From the NCBI GenBank assembly GCA_003481775.1, contig QULU01000023.1, forward strand, positions 1 through 64,000: DNA of 64,000 nucleotides, in the 5' to 3' direction. The notes beneath the pieces were generated by a model that was not told where the DNA came from, did no database searches, and saw only the letters and a list, made by a program, of their open reading frames with translations. Source of the DNA: Clostridiaceae bacterium OM02-2AC (GTDB lineage Bacteria; Bacillota_I; Bacilli_A; Erysipelotrichales; Erysipelotrichaceae). The translations under genes were made by a program, and so were the position numbers. Shown here piece by piece: positions 8,907-17,237 of the stretch. Each line of letters starts with the position of its first letter. Within the stretch, counting starts at the first letter, position 1.

Positions 8907-8935
8907 CAAAAAGCCCTTGAAAATCAAGGACTTTT
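8907..8935 (-). terminator. Intrinsic terminator
   Basis: CCTTGA / TCAAGG stem with a short loop followed by GCTTTTTG on the leftward strand, downstream of the Cys-rich VLP gene. The 8803-8955 gap holds nothing else recognisable beyond an AT-rich promoter-like stretch. Confidence 0.7.
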
Positions 8936-8955
8936 AAGGCTAAGTTGCGGACATA

Positions 8956-9324
8956 TCATGGTTGGTTTTGCCGCTTCCGGCGTTTGCGTTCCCGCTCGGA
9001 TTTCCGTCTTGCATAGACCCGGCAGGCAGCGGAACAATATGCCTGGCTGGTTGTAGGAAGATATGCCTTTCCACACACAGGGCATATTTTCTGTCTCATG
9101 GAGGTGTCCTCGCCGGTAATGGCTGATTCCAGTGCTGCATCCACCGGCAGCACCGCTTTTTCAAAGTACCTGCAATAAGCACCGGTCCACCATTTATTCA
9201 GCATATAGCAAGGACTGTTCAAAGGAAGGCAGATCTTATCCTGAGAGTCATAGTTGGCGCAAAGCTCCGTAACCAGCTTTCGGATCGTAGCCCGCTCCGA
9301 GCGGTTCAATTCTCTCTCCGCCAT
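8956..9324 (-). CDS. Cysteine-rich VLP-type zinc-ribbon protein
   Basis: 122 residues. The segment YCRYFEKAVLPVDAALE is the VLP signature of the Cys-rich VLP family; it is followed by a zinc-ribbon-like CPVCGKAYLPTTSQAYCSAAC and a basic tail (RKSERERKRRKRQ). These proteins accompany Tn1549-like transfer genes; DNA binding is likely from the basic tail but not proven. Confidence 0.8.
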   Translation of the reverse strand: MAERELNRSERATIRKLVTELCANYDSQDKICLPLNSPCYMLNKWWTGAYCRYFEKAVLPVDAALESAITGEDTSMRQKICPVCGKAYLPTTSQAYCSAACRVYARRKSERERKRRKRQNQP

Positions 9325-9329
9325 AACGC

Positions 9330-9713
9330 CTACCTTTCCGGGGCTCTGCTTTGCCGACCGCTGGAAATTTCGGTTGTATCAGTAACATTCCTAGGCTGTG
9401 AAAGGGCATCGGCGATAGAGTTCCGCTTTTTCTGTTTTGGTTCATGGTAAATAAAAAGTTCATTTTTTCCTGGTACATACAACAATCCATTTTCTTCGCA
9501 GCGGAAAATATCACATTCTTTGTCTGTTGAAACGGTATAAAAGTCTTTGTAATCATAAGGTGCTTTTTGCCGATCCTGATAGGTACACAGCCCTAAGTTG
9601 GGGTCACTTGCCAGCCGTTTCGATATGGCGAAAAAGTCGCCTTCTTTTTTGTGAAATTTTCGTATGGGCGTGAAGTGATAACCGCCATATTCAAAGGTTT
9701 TTCGATCGCTCAT
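9330..9713 (-). CDS. Conserved ICE accessory protein downstream of topB
   Basis: 127 residues, soluble, starting MSDRKTFEYGGYHFTPIRKF. It overlaps the topB stop by 4 bases (ATGA), so it is normally translated with TopB. Function unknown. Confidence 0.65.
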   Translation of the reverse strand: MSDRKTFEYGGYHFTPIRKFHKKEGDFFAISKRLASDPNLGLCTYQDRQKAPYDYKDFYTVSTDKECDIFRCEENGLLYVPGKNELFIYHEPKQKKRNSIADALSQPRNVTDTTEISSGRQSRAPER

Positions 9714-10397
9714 TTACGCCTGCCTTTCTTTACTGGAAATTCCAGCTTGAAATTCACATATTTACCGCCGGTATCATCCAGAATCACTTCCGCATCATAG
9801 GTCCTTCCTGTTTTTTCACTGTAAAGCCCGGACATAGAAATGCGGCCCTCTTTCAAAAGAGCCGCTGCCACAGACTTTGTGATAGATTTTTTCTTGCTGG
9901 AAAAGAAACGGTTATCTTTCCAAAGAGCAAAAGAACATTCCCTGTTGCCGCAGAAAAAACCTTTCTTTCCTTCAAATACCGGGGCACCGCAGCGGGGACA
10001 TACCCCCACGGCTTCGTGTGCAGTTCCTTTGGAAGAAGGAAACAGATCCGCAAAACGTTCTTCCGGGGTAGTATGTTCTTTTACCAGCGTCCGGCTCATA
10101 TCTGCAATCTGATCCATAAAAGATGTTGCCGACAGTTCGCCATGTTCCACTTGTTTCAGCATGGATTCCCATTCTGCAGTTAAGATGGGAGATTTGATAT
10201 TGTCCGGCAGGACTGCGATCAGGTTCTTTCCTTTTTCCGTAGGAATGAGCTGCTTTTTCTTTCGCTGTACAAATCCGGCAGAAACCAGCTTTTCCAGTGT
10301 TGCCGCACGGGTAGCCGGAGTACCCAATCCTTTACGCTCGGCATCTTCCGGCATATCTTCCGCACCGGCAGTCTCCATAGCGGACAGCAGTGTGTCC
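9710..10397 (-). pseudogene. topB: 3' part of split topB (DNA topoisomerase III)
   Basis: About 229 codons of TopB from EDTLLSAMETAG onward: the GLGTPATRA motif of type IA topoisomerases, then a C-terminal zinc-ribbon (CPRCGAP...FCGNRECSF). The 5' part is at 22090-23510. The two are separated by IME1. Joining ...CAC TAT ACG GA to G GAC ACA CTG gives PPKHYT-EDTLLSAM in frame, a protein of about 702 residues. As it stands this half lacks its start and active site. Confidence 0.93.
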
Positions 10398-10407
10398 TCT
10401 GAAAGCT
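10390..10407. other. IME1 right junction (crossover GA)
   Basis: Leftward strand: element ...TTTCA-GA-GGACACA topB. The GA at 10398-10399 is shared with the other junction at 22090-22091, as expected for TnpX-type serine recombinases. Confidence 0.85.
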
Positions 10408-10443
10408 TTTGTCAAGGGGGTGCGTGGATATTTTTTATATTAC

Positions 10444-10641
10444 TTACGCAGATTCTCTCTCTGCTTCTGCCTGAATAATGCGTTTCAACCTGTCCTCAGC
10501 AGTCAAACCGCTACTATGGTCAAAAAACACTTTGACTTTATAATTTGTTTTGCCTTGCTTAATCACAAAAACTCCATCCGGTTTGTTTTTCTCCGAATGG
10601 TTATTTGGGGTGGGTAGTGTACTGTTCACAATATTTGTCAT
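10444..10641 (-). CDS. tnpW: TnpW-family transposon protein
   Basis: 65 residues: a polar N-terminus, then KPDGVFVIKQGKTNYKVKVFF and DRLKRIIQAEAE, the pattern of the small TnpW proteins of Tn4451-like elements. It lies next to the right end of IME1 and beside the iteron cluster. The family's biochemical role is not known to me. Confidence 0.75.
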   Translation of the reverse strand: MTNIVNSTLPTPNNHSEKNKPDGVFVIKQGKTNYKVKVFFDHSSGLTAEDRLKRIIQAEAERESA

Positions 10642-10672
10642 ACGATATTCCTCCTACTTAAATGAAAAAAGC

Positions 10673-10886
10673 CCGACAAGGAAAGGTCTGACAACGAAGT
10701 TCCGACAACGGACATCAGAAAACCTTTTTTCTTTATCGGGCGATACTATCTTTTTACTATTTCCTTTTTCTTTATAATATTGGTTGTCATGGTTGTCAGA
10801 GAGGGAAAAGTGCCGCAATATCAAGGCTTTCGGGATTTTTGCCCGACAACCAGACCGACAACCGGCTCGACAACCGAAGCGACAAC
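10673..10886. other. Putative replication origin of IME1 (iteron cluster)
   Basis: Four copies of (C/T/G)CGACAAC start at 10843, 10855, 10867 and 10879, exactly 12 bp apart. Two inverted copies (GGTTGTCA) lie at 10782 and 10791. Three direct copies start at 10673, 10688 and 10702. Between them, 10720-10780 is AT-rich. The cluster abuts the helicase gene of a primase-helicase pair. A matching arrangement is found in IME2 at 45326-45511. Confidence 0.7.
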
Positions 10887-10892
10887 GGGCTT

Positions 10893-12269
10893 TTATTTTT
10901 GCTTCAACCATTCTTCCGGAAGTCCTAACTGTTCCATTTCCTCTGTCGGGATTTCTTGAAAACCATCCATGCTGTTGTCAGGCTCGTTGTCATTCCTGAT
11001 ACGCTCCCAGCCCTTTTGTCGGCGGTAAGGCTCTGGAAAATACCTCGGATTGCTGAACGCCCTCCAGCCTGTGACAGCGTTATTCATAATGTCGTTGATC
11101 TCTCGCAGCTCCCATTGTTTCGGTTCGTCATAATCATGCCCCAGTGCTTCCTTGTAAAGCTGCTTAGAGCAGACTATGCTGCCGGAATAGCGTTCCAAAT
11201 AGTCTAAAATCTGTCCTGCCTTTGTGTCCTCCGGCATAAAGTCCTTTTGGTGGGCTTTCAGATAAGCGTTCATAGCCGGACTGAATCTCAGACGGAAATT
11301 GCCGCTTCTGTAAATCTCCATAGCTTCTGCCCACATCTGATTGATATACTCTCTGGAAGCCTGTTCATCCTCCAAAATATGAACCTCAGCCCTTTCAGGA
11401 TAGACCATAACCGGAACGAAGCGGCGGTTGCCTGTTCGGTCAAGGGGAAGAAAGTCAAGGGTATTAGAAGAACCTCCAAACACACATTGTCGTTTTCTGT
11501 CTGCCGGATGTGTTTCATAGGGTATCTTATAGGTTTCCTTTTGTCGGCTCAGAAAGGACTTGATTTCTTCAATGCTCTTAGCGTTGGCGGTTGCAATCAT
11601 TTCCGACATTTCAATAATCCAATGCCCCTGCATTTTGCGGTACACATTTTCATCATCCAGCTTTTTCAAGTCATCAGAGAACCAATCATCATTGACCGCA
11701 AGCAAACGGAAGAAAGAGGACTTTCCGGCTCCCTGACCGCCTACAAGACAGAGCATTACCTCAAATTTACATCCCGGCTTAAAGGCTCGTGAGATAGCAC
11801 CCAGCAGAAACAACTTCAATGCTTCATAGGTGTAATCATCTGTATCAGAACCGAGAAAGCGGTGCAGACAGAAGCGTATGCGTTCTGTTCCGTCCCATTG
11901 CAAGGCATTGAGAAAATCACAGACAGGGTGGTAACGATTTTCATTGGCAATAACCGCAACTGCGTCTATGATTTTCTTCTCTACGGTCAATCCATAGTTT
12001 TCTTCAAAATATAGGAGCAGATATTTCACATCCACATCCGTCAATGTCGGGCTGTCACGATACCAACCGAGGGGCTTCACAATGTCGATTCTTTCGGTCA
12101 GAAGATTTTTTCGGATAGCCCCTTTCAAAAGTGGATCATATTGCAGAACACGCTTATAATTTGCGGCAGTATTATAAACCTTACCTTTCTCGCTCTGCTC
12201 TAAGCTGTTTCGGATTTCTTCTACTGTGCATGGTTCTGTCTGCTGACAGTTCTGCAATTCGCTGTTCAA
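10893..12269 (-). CDS. VirE-family (virulence-associated E) replication helicase
   Basis: 458 residues with Walker A CLVGGQGAGKSSFFRLL and the VirE hallmarks FSDDLKKLDDENVYRKMQGHWIIEMSEM, KSFLSRQKETYKIPYE and DRTGNRRFVPV. VirE proteins are superfamily 3-like ATPases that work with primases in replicating mobile elements. The start overlaps the primase gene by 89 bases. IME2 has a close relative (45524-46918). The iterons follow its stop within 7 bases, supporting a replication role. Confidence 0.88.
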   Translation of the reverse strand: MNSELQNCQQTEPCTVEEIRNSLEQSEKGKVYNTAANYKRVLQYDPLLKGAIRKNLLTERIDIVKPLGWYRDSPTLTDVDVKYLLLYFEENYGLTVEKKIIDAVAVIANENRYHPVCDFLNALQWDGTERIRFCLHRFLGSDTDDYTYEALKLFLLGAISRAFKPGCKFEVMLCLVGGQGAGKSSFFRLLAVNDDWFSDDLKKLDDENVYRKMQGHWIIEMSEMIATANAKSIEEIKSFLSRQKETYKIPYETHPADRKRQCVFGGSSNTLDFLPLDRTGNRRFVPVMVYPERAEVHILEDEQASREYINQMWAEAMEIYRSGNFRLRFSPAMNAYLKAHQKDFMPEDTKAGQILDYLERYSGSIVCSKQLYKEALGHDYDEPKQWELREINDIMNNAVTGWRAFSNPRYFPEPYRRQKGWERIRNDNEPDNSMDGFQEIPTEEMEQLGLPEEWLKQK

Positions 12270-12819
12270 GTTTTAACACCTCCTTTCTCTGTTCTGCCAC
12301 AAGTGCTTTTCGTTCCTCCAATGAACCATACAGAAGAATATCAAGCAGATATTCGATATAGTTCTTCTTATGCAGTGCTTCTGCAAACAGGGGATTCCAT
12401 TCCTCATCCGGCTGTTTAGGAGCGTATTTCTTTTCCCATTCTCTAAGAAGATGAAAATAATCCGTCAGCACCTTGTAGCAATGATTTTCTCCTTTTTGAT
12501 ACTTCTGTTCCGGTGTCGGCTCACGAATACGAGGGCGGACACTGGGCTTTTGTCGGCTGTCATAGTTAAGACCAAAATCTTCAGCAAGTTTGACAGCAGC
12601 TTCCCTCAGCCCGATACCGAATAGCTTCGCTGTGAGATCAACAGCGTCTCCGGTTGCTCCGCAGCCAAAACAGTAATAGCGTTCATCCAGCTTCATACTG
12701 GGGGACTTATCTGAGTGAAACGGACAGCACGCCATACCTGTGCGACCCACTTTCAAGCCATAGGCTTCTGCGGCTTGTCGGGCAGTAACATTTTCTTTTA
12801 CAACTTCAAATACATTCAT
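12181..12819 (-). CDS. CHC2 zinc-finger DNA primase (IME1)
   Basis: About 212 residues. The N-terminal zinc finger has C32, H35, C50 and C53 in CCPFHSDKSPSMKLDERYYCFGCGATGD, as in DnaG-type CHC2 domains, and is followed by a helical, basic region. There is no Toprim catalytic domain, so it may act with the VirE-like protein as a two-part primase-helicase. The ATG at 12819 follows GGAGT; an earlier in-frame ATG at 12849 lacks a site. Confidence 0.87.
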   Translation of the reverse strand: MNVFEVVKENVTARQAAEAYGLKVGRTGMACCPFHSDKSPSMKLDERYYCFGCGATGDAVDLTAKLFGIGLREAAVKLAEDFGLNYDSRQKPSVRPRIREPTPEQKYQKGENHCYKVLTDYFHLLREWEKKYAPKQPDEEWNPLFAEALHKKNYIEYLLDILLYGSLEERKALVAEQRKEVLKLEQRIAELSADRTMHSRRNPKQLRAERER

Positions 12820-12841
12820 GTGACTCCTTTCCTGAAACGAA

Positions 12842-12970
12842 AAAAGCACCTGTCATTTTCAAAACGAAAACAGCAAGTGCCTTAGAGTTCCATATTTAAT
12901 TTTAGGTGCAAAAAAGCAGGAGACCTTTTCAGATTTCCTGCTTAGCAAAGCTGTGAAGATTTAATTGTGG
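12842..12970 (-). repeat. Cassette repeat A, copy 1
   Basis: About 130 bp, repeated at 13576-13703. It contains a degenerate copy of the relaxase stop region, a GCACTTG.../...CAGGTGC hairpin and a second terminator hairpin (AGCAGGAAATCTG...TCTCCTGCTTTTTT). Copy 3 at 14398-14455 is the genuine relaxase 3' end. Confidence 0.85.
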
Positions 12971-13016
12971 TTGGGTTGCCAGTTATACAAACTGGAAATT
13001 TTCTTTTTAGAATGAA

Positions 13017-13487
13017 TTATTTAATTTCTACAATAGCACCATATTTCGTATGCGGAAGATATTGTACCTTTAAATAAGTATTTTTATCAATATACCTTGA
13101 AAATACTGTGATTTCGATTTCATCATCTTTAACTTTATCATATAGAAAAATACTTCTTCTTTCAGAAGATATATCTGCACCACCATGAGATTGTTCAGTT
13201 ACATATCCTTCTGCATAACTATACTGTTTGTTTATGATGTAAGGCATATCTAAAACAAAATCTTTCAAATATAAGATTAAAAGAATAGCTACTATAACAA
13301 GAATGGTATTAGCCAATCGAAGAAATATTATATCATTTTTTCCAGTATATTCTTTTTTTATCGCTTCTTTATCAAAAAATATCGAATAGATAAGTTTTCT
13401 TTTTTTAATTAGATAGATAATGCAAGCAATTAACGCTATAACAAATAATGAAACTCTTATAAACAATCTAAATATAGCAAAATCCAT
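13017..13487 (-). CDS. Two-TM membrane protein, immunity-like (paralogue of 16093-16539)
   Basis: 156 residues with two membrane segments (about 8-27 and 58-82) followed by a beta-rich domain ending VQYLPHTKYGAIVE. The protein at 16093-16539 shares the order TM, TM, D(M/I)PYL/I, SSERR or SNSERR, YLPHTxYG.VVE, so the two are paralogues from separate cassettes. The topology and lone setting between terminators are typical of immunity proteins against secreted toxins. No toxin partner is nearby; function inferred. Confidence 0.7.
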   Translation of the reverse strand: MDFAIFRLFIRVSLFVIALIACIIYLIKKRKLIYSIFFDKEAIKKEYTGKNDIIFLRLANTILVIVAILLILYLKDFVLDMPYIINKQYSYAEGYVTEQSHGGADISSERRSIFLYDKVKDDEIEITVFSRYIDKNTYLKVQYLPHTKYGAIVEIK

Positions 13488-13523
13488 AATATCATCCCCT
13501 TAAACTTCAAGTTTGTTGCTTAC

Positions 13524-13559
13524 ATTATACTTCATCAACCTAAAGAATGGAAGATTTTT
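13524..13559 (-). promoter_or_regulatory. Cassette promoter block D
   Basis: Leftward TTCCAT-17 bp-TATAAT within the conserved block CTTCCATTCTTTAGGTTGATG...TATAATG. The same block precedes the cassettes at 14346, 16987 and 18921. It drives the gene at 13017-13487. Confidence 0.7.
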
Positions 13560-13575
13560 TCTTGCCTCCCAAAGC

Positions 13576-13703
13576 AAAAGCACCTGTCATTTTCAAAACG
13601 AAGACAGCAAGTGTCTTAGAGTTCCACATTCTATTTTGAGTGCAAAAAAGCAGGAGAACTTTTCAGATTTCCTGCTTAGTAAAGCTGTGAAGATTTAATT
13701 GTA
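13576..13703 (-). repeat. Cassette repeat A, copy 2
   Basis: Direct repeat of 12842-12970 at roughly 90 % identity, with both hairpins. It separates the cassettes at 13017 and 13761. Confidence 0.85.
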
Positions 13704-13760
13704 GTCAGTTTTTCTTATACCATCCGAAATTTATACTTTAATGTTCTCTCATAACAAAAA

Positions 13761-14270
13761 TCAATTTTGTCCTCCAACAAAAATACCGTTTGGGGGATTA
13801 TCCCATATAAAATTATCCTCAGCCACTTCGCTCTCCAATGCAATTTCAATTTTATATATCCCCACATTTTGAGCATTTTCATCATCCTCACTATACATAT
13901 AAAAATTCATACAATACCGTTCCTTCTCTGTCAATATGAGATACATACCATCCAATTCCGTTTTCCTTTTACCATAGTTGCTTTCACTTGATGATGCACA
14001 ATCGCCCTCAAAACTTTGGATACTGCCCTCAATATAATCGAAAAAAGCAGAGATTTCAGTGTCTAAATTCTCAATGTTCTTTTTGCTTTCTTCGGAAAAT
14101 AGAGATTTGAGTTTCTCTGAATCCTGTTGCTTACATGCCTCGATAATTTGTTGACACATCTTATCCGTTTCATTTTGTTCAGAGCTAAACCAGTCATTGA
14201 AATATTTGTTAGAGCAGCCTGTTAAACCGAGTATAATAATCACACTGGAAAGCAACAATACTTTTTTCAT
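13761..14270 (-). CDS. Lipoprotein, DUF5104-like, immunity-like cargo
   Basis: About 169 residues. The N-terminus MKKVLLLSSVIIILGLTGCSNK is a lipoprotein signal with lipobox LTGC. The body (KMCQQIIEACKQQDSEKLKSLFS) matches the DUF5104-type lipoprotein pattern. It is anchored outside the membrane. The ATG at 14270 follows AAAGGATG; the longer frame to 14306 lacks a site. It is the only gene in its cassette. An envelope immunity role is inferred from context. Confidence 0.7.
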   Translation of the reverse strand: MKKVLLLSSVIIILGLTGCSNKYFNDWFSSEQNETDKMCQQIIEACKQQDSEKLKSLFSEESKKNIENLDTEISAFFDYIEGSIQSFEGDCASSSESNYGKRKTELDGMYLILTEKERYCMNFYMYSEDDENAQNVGIYKIEIALESEVAEDNFIWDNPPNGIFVGGQN

Positions 14271-14345
14271 ATAATTACATCCTTTACTGAATAATTGCAA
14301 AATCACTTATTGGATTAAGGTCATTACAAAAAATTTCTTACTATC

Positions 14346-14375
14346 ATTATACTTCATCAACCTAAAGAATGGAAG
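14346..14375 (-). promoter_or_regulatory. Cassette promoter block D
   Basis: Leftward TTCCAT-17 bp-TATAAT, nearly identical to the block at 13524-13559, upstream of the lipoprotein gene. Confidence 0.7.
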
Positions 14376-14401
14376 ATATTTTCTTACTCCCTAAAGCAAA
14401 A

Positions 14402-14436
14402 GCACCTGTCATTTTCAAAGTGAAAACAGCAAGTGC
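14402..14436 (-). terminator. Terminator of the IME1 relaxase (repeat A, copy 3)
   Basis: GCACTTGCTGTTTTC pairs with GAAAATGACAGGTGC (several mismatches), then TTTTGC. The same hairpin follows the relaxase of IME2 (47502-47536). Confidence 0.75.
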
Positions 14437-14437
14437 T

Positions 14438-15670
14438 TTAGAGTTCCATATCCTGTTTTTTGCTTTTTGCCTGATCCGTCCGGCTGACTTCACGCTCTGC
14501 AATTTCTTTCTTTTTGCGGCTCAACTGCTCTATAATAGAATTTTTGGCTTTCTTCTTGATTTGCTCCGTTCCGGCTTTTTTGACCTCCGGTTTCATCAGC
14601 GTGGTTTGGATTTTCTGAATGGTTGATTTCATAGCGTTTGTGATTCTGGCAATCACGCCATCCAATCGTTTCACTGCATACTCAACTTCTTTCTTTGAAG
14701 CCTTACGCTCAGGGGAGAGAACCCACGCTTTAGACTGCTCCACCAGCTTAATATCCTCCTTGTGCGTTTCCAGTTTTACAGTATCAGCAACGACCTCAAC
14801 CGCCTTGTCATAGGCAATATCGGCAACCTCGTCCACCAGAGCTTCCACATCTTCAATCTTCATCGTGAGTTCTTCCAACTTTTGCTCCTGTGCTGCCAGT
14901 TGCTCCTTTTGCTTGAAAAGAATATAGTCCTGTTTTTCCAGATAAGCACGACCACCATATTCCGGTTCTTCTTCCAGTTGTAAGCCATGCTTTTTCGCCA
15001 CATCAAACAACAGCACTCGGCAGGCTGAATCGAAAGTCATCTTGCGGTTATTTTTTCTTCCGACAGGCTTCTCCGGTTCTGGCAGTTCAAACCCCAGTGC
15101 TTCCAAAGCCTTTTCCTGTTGTGGGGCAATCTCCCCATATTGATTTTCACAGTCGAACACATGACGCTCGTGAATATGAGGGGTGCTTTCATCCAAGTGC
15201 AGTGCCCAATTCAGGATATGGACATGAGAGCCGAAACGCTCATTTACGATTTCCATAAATTCTGTGACGATCTCAATGAGCAGTTCTGGTGGAACATGAT
15301 TATCAAGCGTTCCAATCTGATAGACCGTTTCCTCTGGACAGGTCTTTTTGCTTTTGAGCAAATCTCCGGTTTCCTTATTTCTTTCAGGGTGTCGGTTCTT
15401 CACATTTCTTTCGTTTTGTCCGGTTACAAAATCACGATACCTCTGACGATAAAAAAGATGTTCCACATCTTCAAAAGTGGCAGACAGCTCATTTTCCTTA
15501 TCGGGATTTTTGAAATTGCGGAAGCCATTGTAACAGTCCCAATAGAGATTTTGTTTGGCTCGTTCTTCGTCAATGTGTTCGCTGTTGGCAATGTCAAAAC
15601 TGCGGTCATTGTGCTTCGGATTATAAACGCCATTCTTTCCGGCTCGTCCATTGTGTCTTGTTAATTTCAC
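14438..15670 (-). CDS. tnpZ: MOBV-type (Pre/Mob) relaxase of IME1
   Basis: About 410 residues starting at a GTG at 15670 after AAGGAGGAACTCAT; the open frame to 15973 has no site and crosses the oriT-like hairpin. The motif HLDESTPHIHERHVF is the HxDExxPHxH metal site of plasmid recombination/mobilization (Mob_Pre) relaxases, as in TnpZ of Tn4451. The C-terminal half is a long charged coiled coil. It should nick the IME1 transfer origin, with the surrounding conjugative element supplying the pore. Confidence 0.85.
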   Translation of the reverse strand: MKLTRHNGRAGKNGVYNPKHNDRSFDIANSEHIDEERAKQNLYWDCYNGFRNFKNPDKENELSATFEDVEHLFYRQRYRDFVTGQNERNVKNRHPERNKETGDLLKSKKTCPEETVYQIGTLDNHVPPELLIEIVTEFMEIVNERFGSHVHILNWALHLDESTPHIHERHVFDCENQYGEIAPQQEKALEALGFELPEPEKPVGRKNNRKMTFDSACRVLLFDVAKKHGLQLEEEPEYGGRAYLEKQDYILFKQKEQLAAQEQKLEELTMKIEDVEALVDEVADIAYDKAVEVVADTVKLETHKEDIKLVEQSKAWVLSPERKASKKEVEYAVKRLDGVIARITNAMKSTIQKIQTTLMKPEVKKAGTEQIKKKAKNSIIEQLSRKKKEIAEREVSRTDQAKSKKQDMEL

Positions 15671-15757
15671 ATGAGTTCCTCCTTTTCTTTTTGATTTCCC
15701 CGACAGGGGAGAAGGGCAGCGAAGCTGATTCCTTGCGGCTTTCTGCGTCAAGTAATA

Positions 15758-15792
15758 CCCAGTACTAAGTGGCGAGACGCCACTTAACTGGG
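15758..15792. other. Candidate oriT hairpin of IME1
   Basis: Large inverted repeat, CCCAGT...AAGTGGCG-aga-CGCCACTT.ACTGGG, 88 bases upstream of the relaxase GTG. MOBV relaxases recognise hairpins just upstream of their own gene. No nick-site consensus could be matched with certainty. Confidence 0.55.
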
Positions 15793-15958
15793 CAAGGCTG
15801 CCGCCCTTGACCTGCACAGGGGTATTGCATTCCCTGTACCCATGCACAAAGGGTTGCACCCTCTGTACTCCCGCCCGAACAAACTGACTTCGCCCCGTCT
15901 CAAGCTCTGTCAGTTCCTTCGGTTTTACAAAACAGTCCACCGGACTATTTTGCAAAAA

Positions 15959-16044
15959 GAAAAACCGACGCATGATCGCTTTACGCTCAATACATCGGTT
16001 TCTTTATCTGACCTTGACGGTCATATTCAGTTGTGGCAGATTAC
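15959..16044 (-). repeat. Cassette repeat B, copy 1
   Basis: About 86 bp with an internal hairpin around AACCGACGCATG...ATACATCGGTT and leftward T-run, repeated at 17138-17224 and 18169-18246. It terminates the cassette 16093-16948 before the relaxase. Confidence 0.85.
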
Positions 16045-16092
16045 AGGTAATCTACAAATTTCCCAAAACAAAATAGGATATTTATTTTTATT

Positions 16093-16539
16093 CTATTCAA
16101 CTACATACCCATATTCTGTGTGTGGTAAATACCTTACAGTTATCTTATCTCCTAAATCGCTACCTGTTCCCCAATATTTTAATGAATGTTCTTCTCCAGT
16201 TTTCTCATCTCTAATATGTATTCTTCTTTCACTATTAGAGTTTTCTCCTGACATTGCACCTTGTGTAACTTCTCCGGTAACTTCAACTAAATTGTTAGAT
16301 AGTAAATAAGGTATATCCAAGCAACAAGGAACAGTTATAAATATACCGAGAATCAATAACCCAACAACTGCCATCACATTGATTATTTTTTCCCATTTTT
16401 GATATTTTATTTTTTCTTCTTCATTGACAGCCTTTCGTTTTATAAACTTCCCATTTTTCTTTCTATGCAAAACATACATAATTAAGACTATAAATGATAC
16501 TATAATCACTCCAAAAGTTCTAAACATCAATAATGCCAT
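16093..16539 (-). CDS. Two-TM membrane protein, immunity-like (paralogue of 13017-13487)
   Basis: 148 residues, two membrane segments (about 8-25 and 55-75) and a C-terminal beta-rich domain ending VRYLPHTEYGYVVE. It is related to 13017-13487 but clearly diverged, so the two cassettes were acquired separately or diversified after duplication. It shares a cassette with 16568-16948. Confidence 0.68.
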   Translation of the reverse strand: MALLMFRTFGVIIVSFIVLIMYVLHRKKNGKFIKRKAVNEEEKIKYQKWEKIINVMAVVGLLILGIFITVPCCLDIPYLLSNNLVEVTGEVTQGAMSGENSNSERRIHIRDEKTGEEHSLKYWGTGSDLGDKITVRYLPHTEYGYVVE

Positions 16540-16567
16540 AAATTTGTACTCCTTTCAAAGCGACACG

Positions 16568-16948
16568 CTATTTATTAACAGCTTTATCAGCTAATCTTTT
16601 ATCTCCCCATGGCGTTTTCAGCATAGGCTCATTATCAATAATTCCTGCTCTTAAAATTTCAAGGGGTTTTTCTAATTGTAAGATGTTTTTATTATCTATA
16701 ATAATAGCAGTTTGAAATTCCTCAAAACTTTCAAAAACTCTGTCTTGAAATATAAAAGATATATTTTCTTTACATTCCTCTGCGTTAGCAGGTAAAACAC
16801 AGGAACCCATCACATATTTTTTCTCATTATAGGAAAACTCAATAAGAGTAAAAGCCATATCATTATCATAATCAGACTTGATAATTTCCATTAGATCTTT
16901 TGCTTCAATAATGAGCGTTGGCTTTTCATTTTTCTTAAAACCAAACAT
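16568..16948 (-). CDS. Small soluble protein, unrecognised cargo
   Basis: About 126 residues, start ATG after GGAGGTGTTATTC. Soluble, acidic, with a short N-terminal MFGFKKNEKP and no membrane segment. It precedes 16093-16539 in the same cassette and may be the partner of that membrane protein. I do not recognise the family. Confidence 0.6.
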   Translation of the reverse strand: MFGFKKNEKPTLIIEAKDLMEIIKSDYDNDMAFTLIEFSYNEKKYVMGSCVLPANAEECKENISFIFQDRVFESFEEFQTAIIIDNKNILQLEKPLEILRAGIIDNEPMLKTPWGDKRLADKAVNK

Positions 16949-16986
16949 GAATAACACCTCCAAGAATTAACTTTATCTTATTTTTC

Positions 16987-17016
16987 ATTATACTTCATCA
17001 ACTTAACGAATGGAAG
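16987..17016 (-). promoter_or_regulatory. Cassette promoter block D
   Basis: Leftward TTCCAT-17 bp-TATAAT in the conserved block, driving 16568-16093. Confidence 0.7.
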
Positions 17017-17048
17017 AAAAAATTTGTGTGCAGAGTTCCTGTTCAAGC

Positions 17049-17224
17049 CTTGTAACGCGCATTTATGCAAAATCCATAGTCCCCGATACTTTCCTCACGG
17101 GTGATATACAGTCGGAATTCTGTCAGCTCATGAAATAAGAAAAACCGACGCATGATCGCTTTACGCTCAATACATCGGTTTCTTCATCTGACCTTGACGG
17201 TCATATTCAGTTGTGGCAGATTAG
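17049..17224 (-). repeat. Cassette repeats C (copy 1) plus B (copy 2)
   Basis: About 175 bp, matched at 18082-18246 with about 90 % identity. C begins TTGTAACGCGCATTTATGC and runs into B with its terminator hairpin. It forms the border between the cassettes at 16093-16948 and 17238-17987. Confidence 0.87.
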
Positions 17225-17237
17225 CCAATTTGAAAAA

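Noticed and set aside
10378..10378. TopB 3' part as a separate short topoisomerase-like gene
   Set aside because: It lacks Toprim and active-site tyrosine, and joins the 5' part exactly across the GA crossover.
10654..10911. 85-codon leftward frame with repeats like RCRFGCRAGCRSGCRA
   Set aside because: This is only a translation of the 12-bp iterons; no start site and no family resemblance.
15671..15973. 101-codon N-terminal extension of the IME1 relaxase
   Set aside because: The GTG at 15670 has a strong AAGGAGG; the extension crosses the oriT-like hairpin and repeat B and has no homology-like features.
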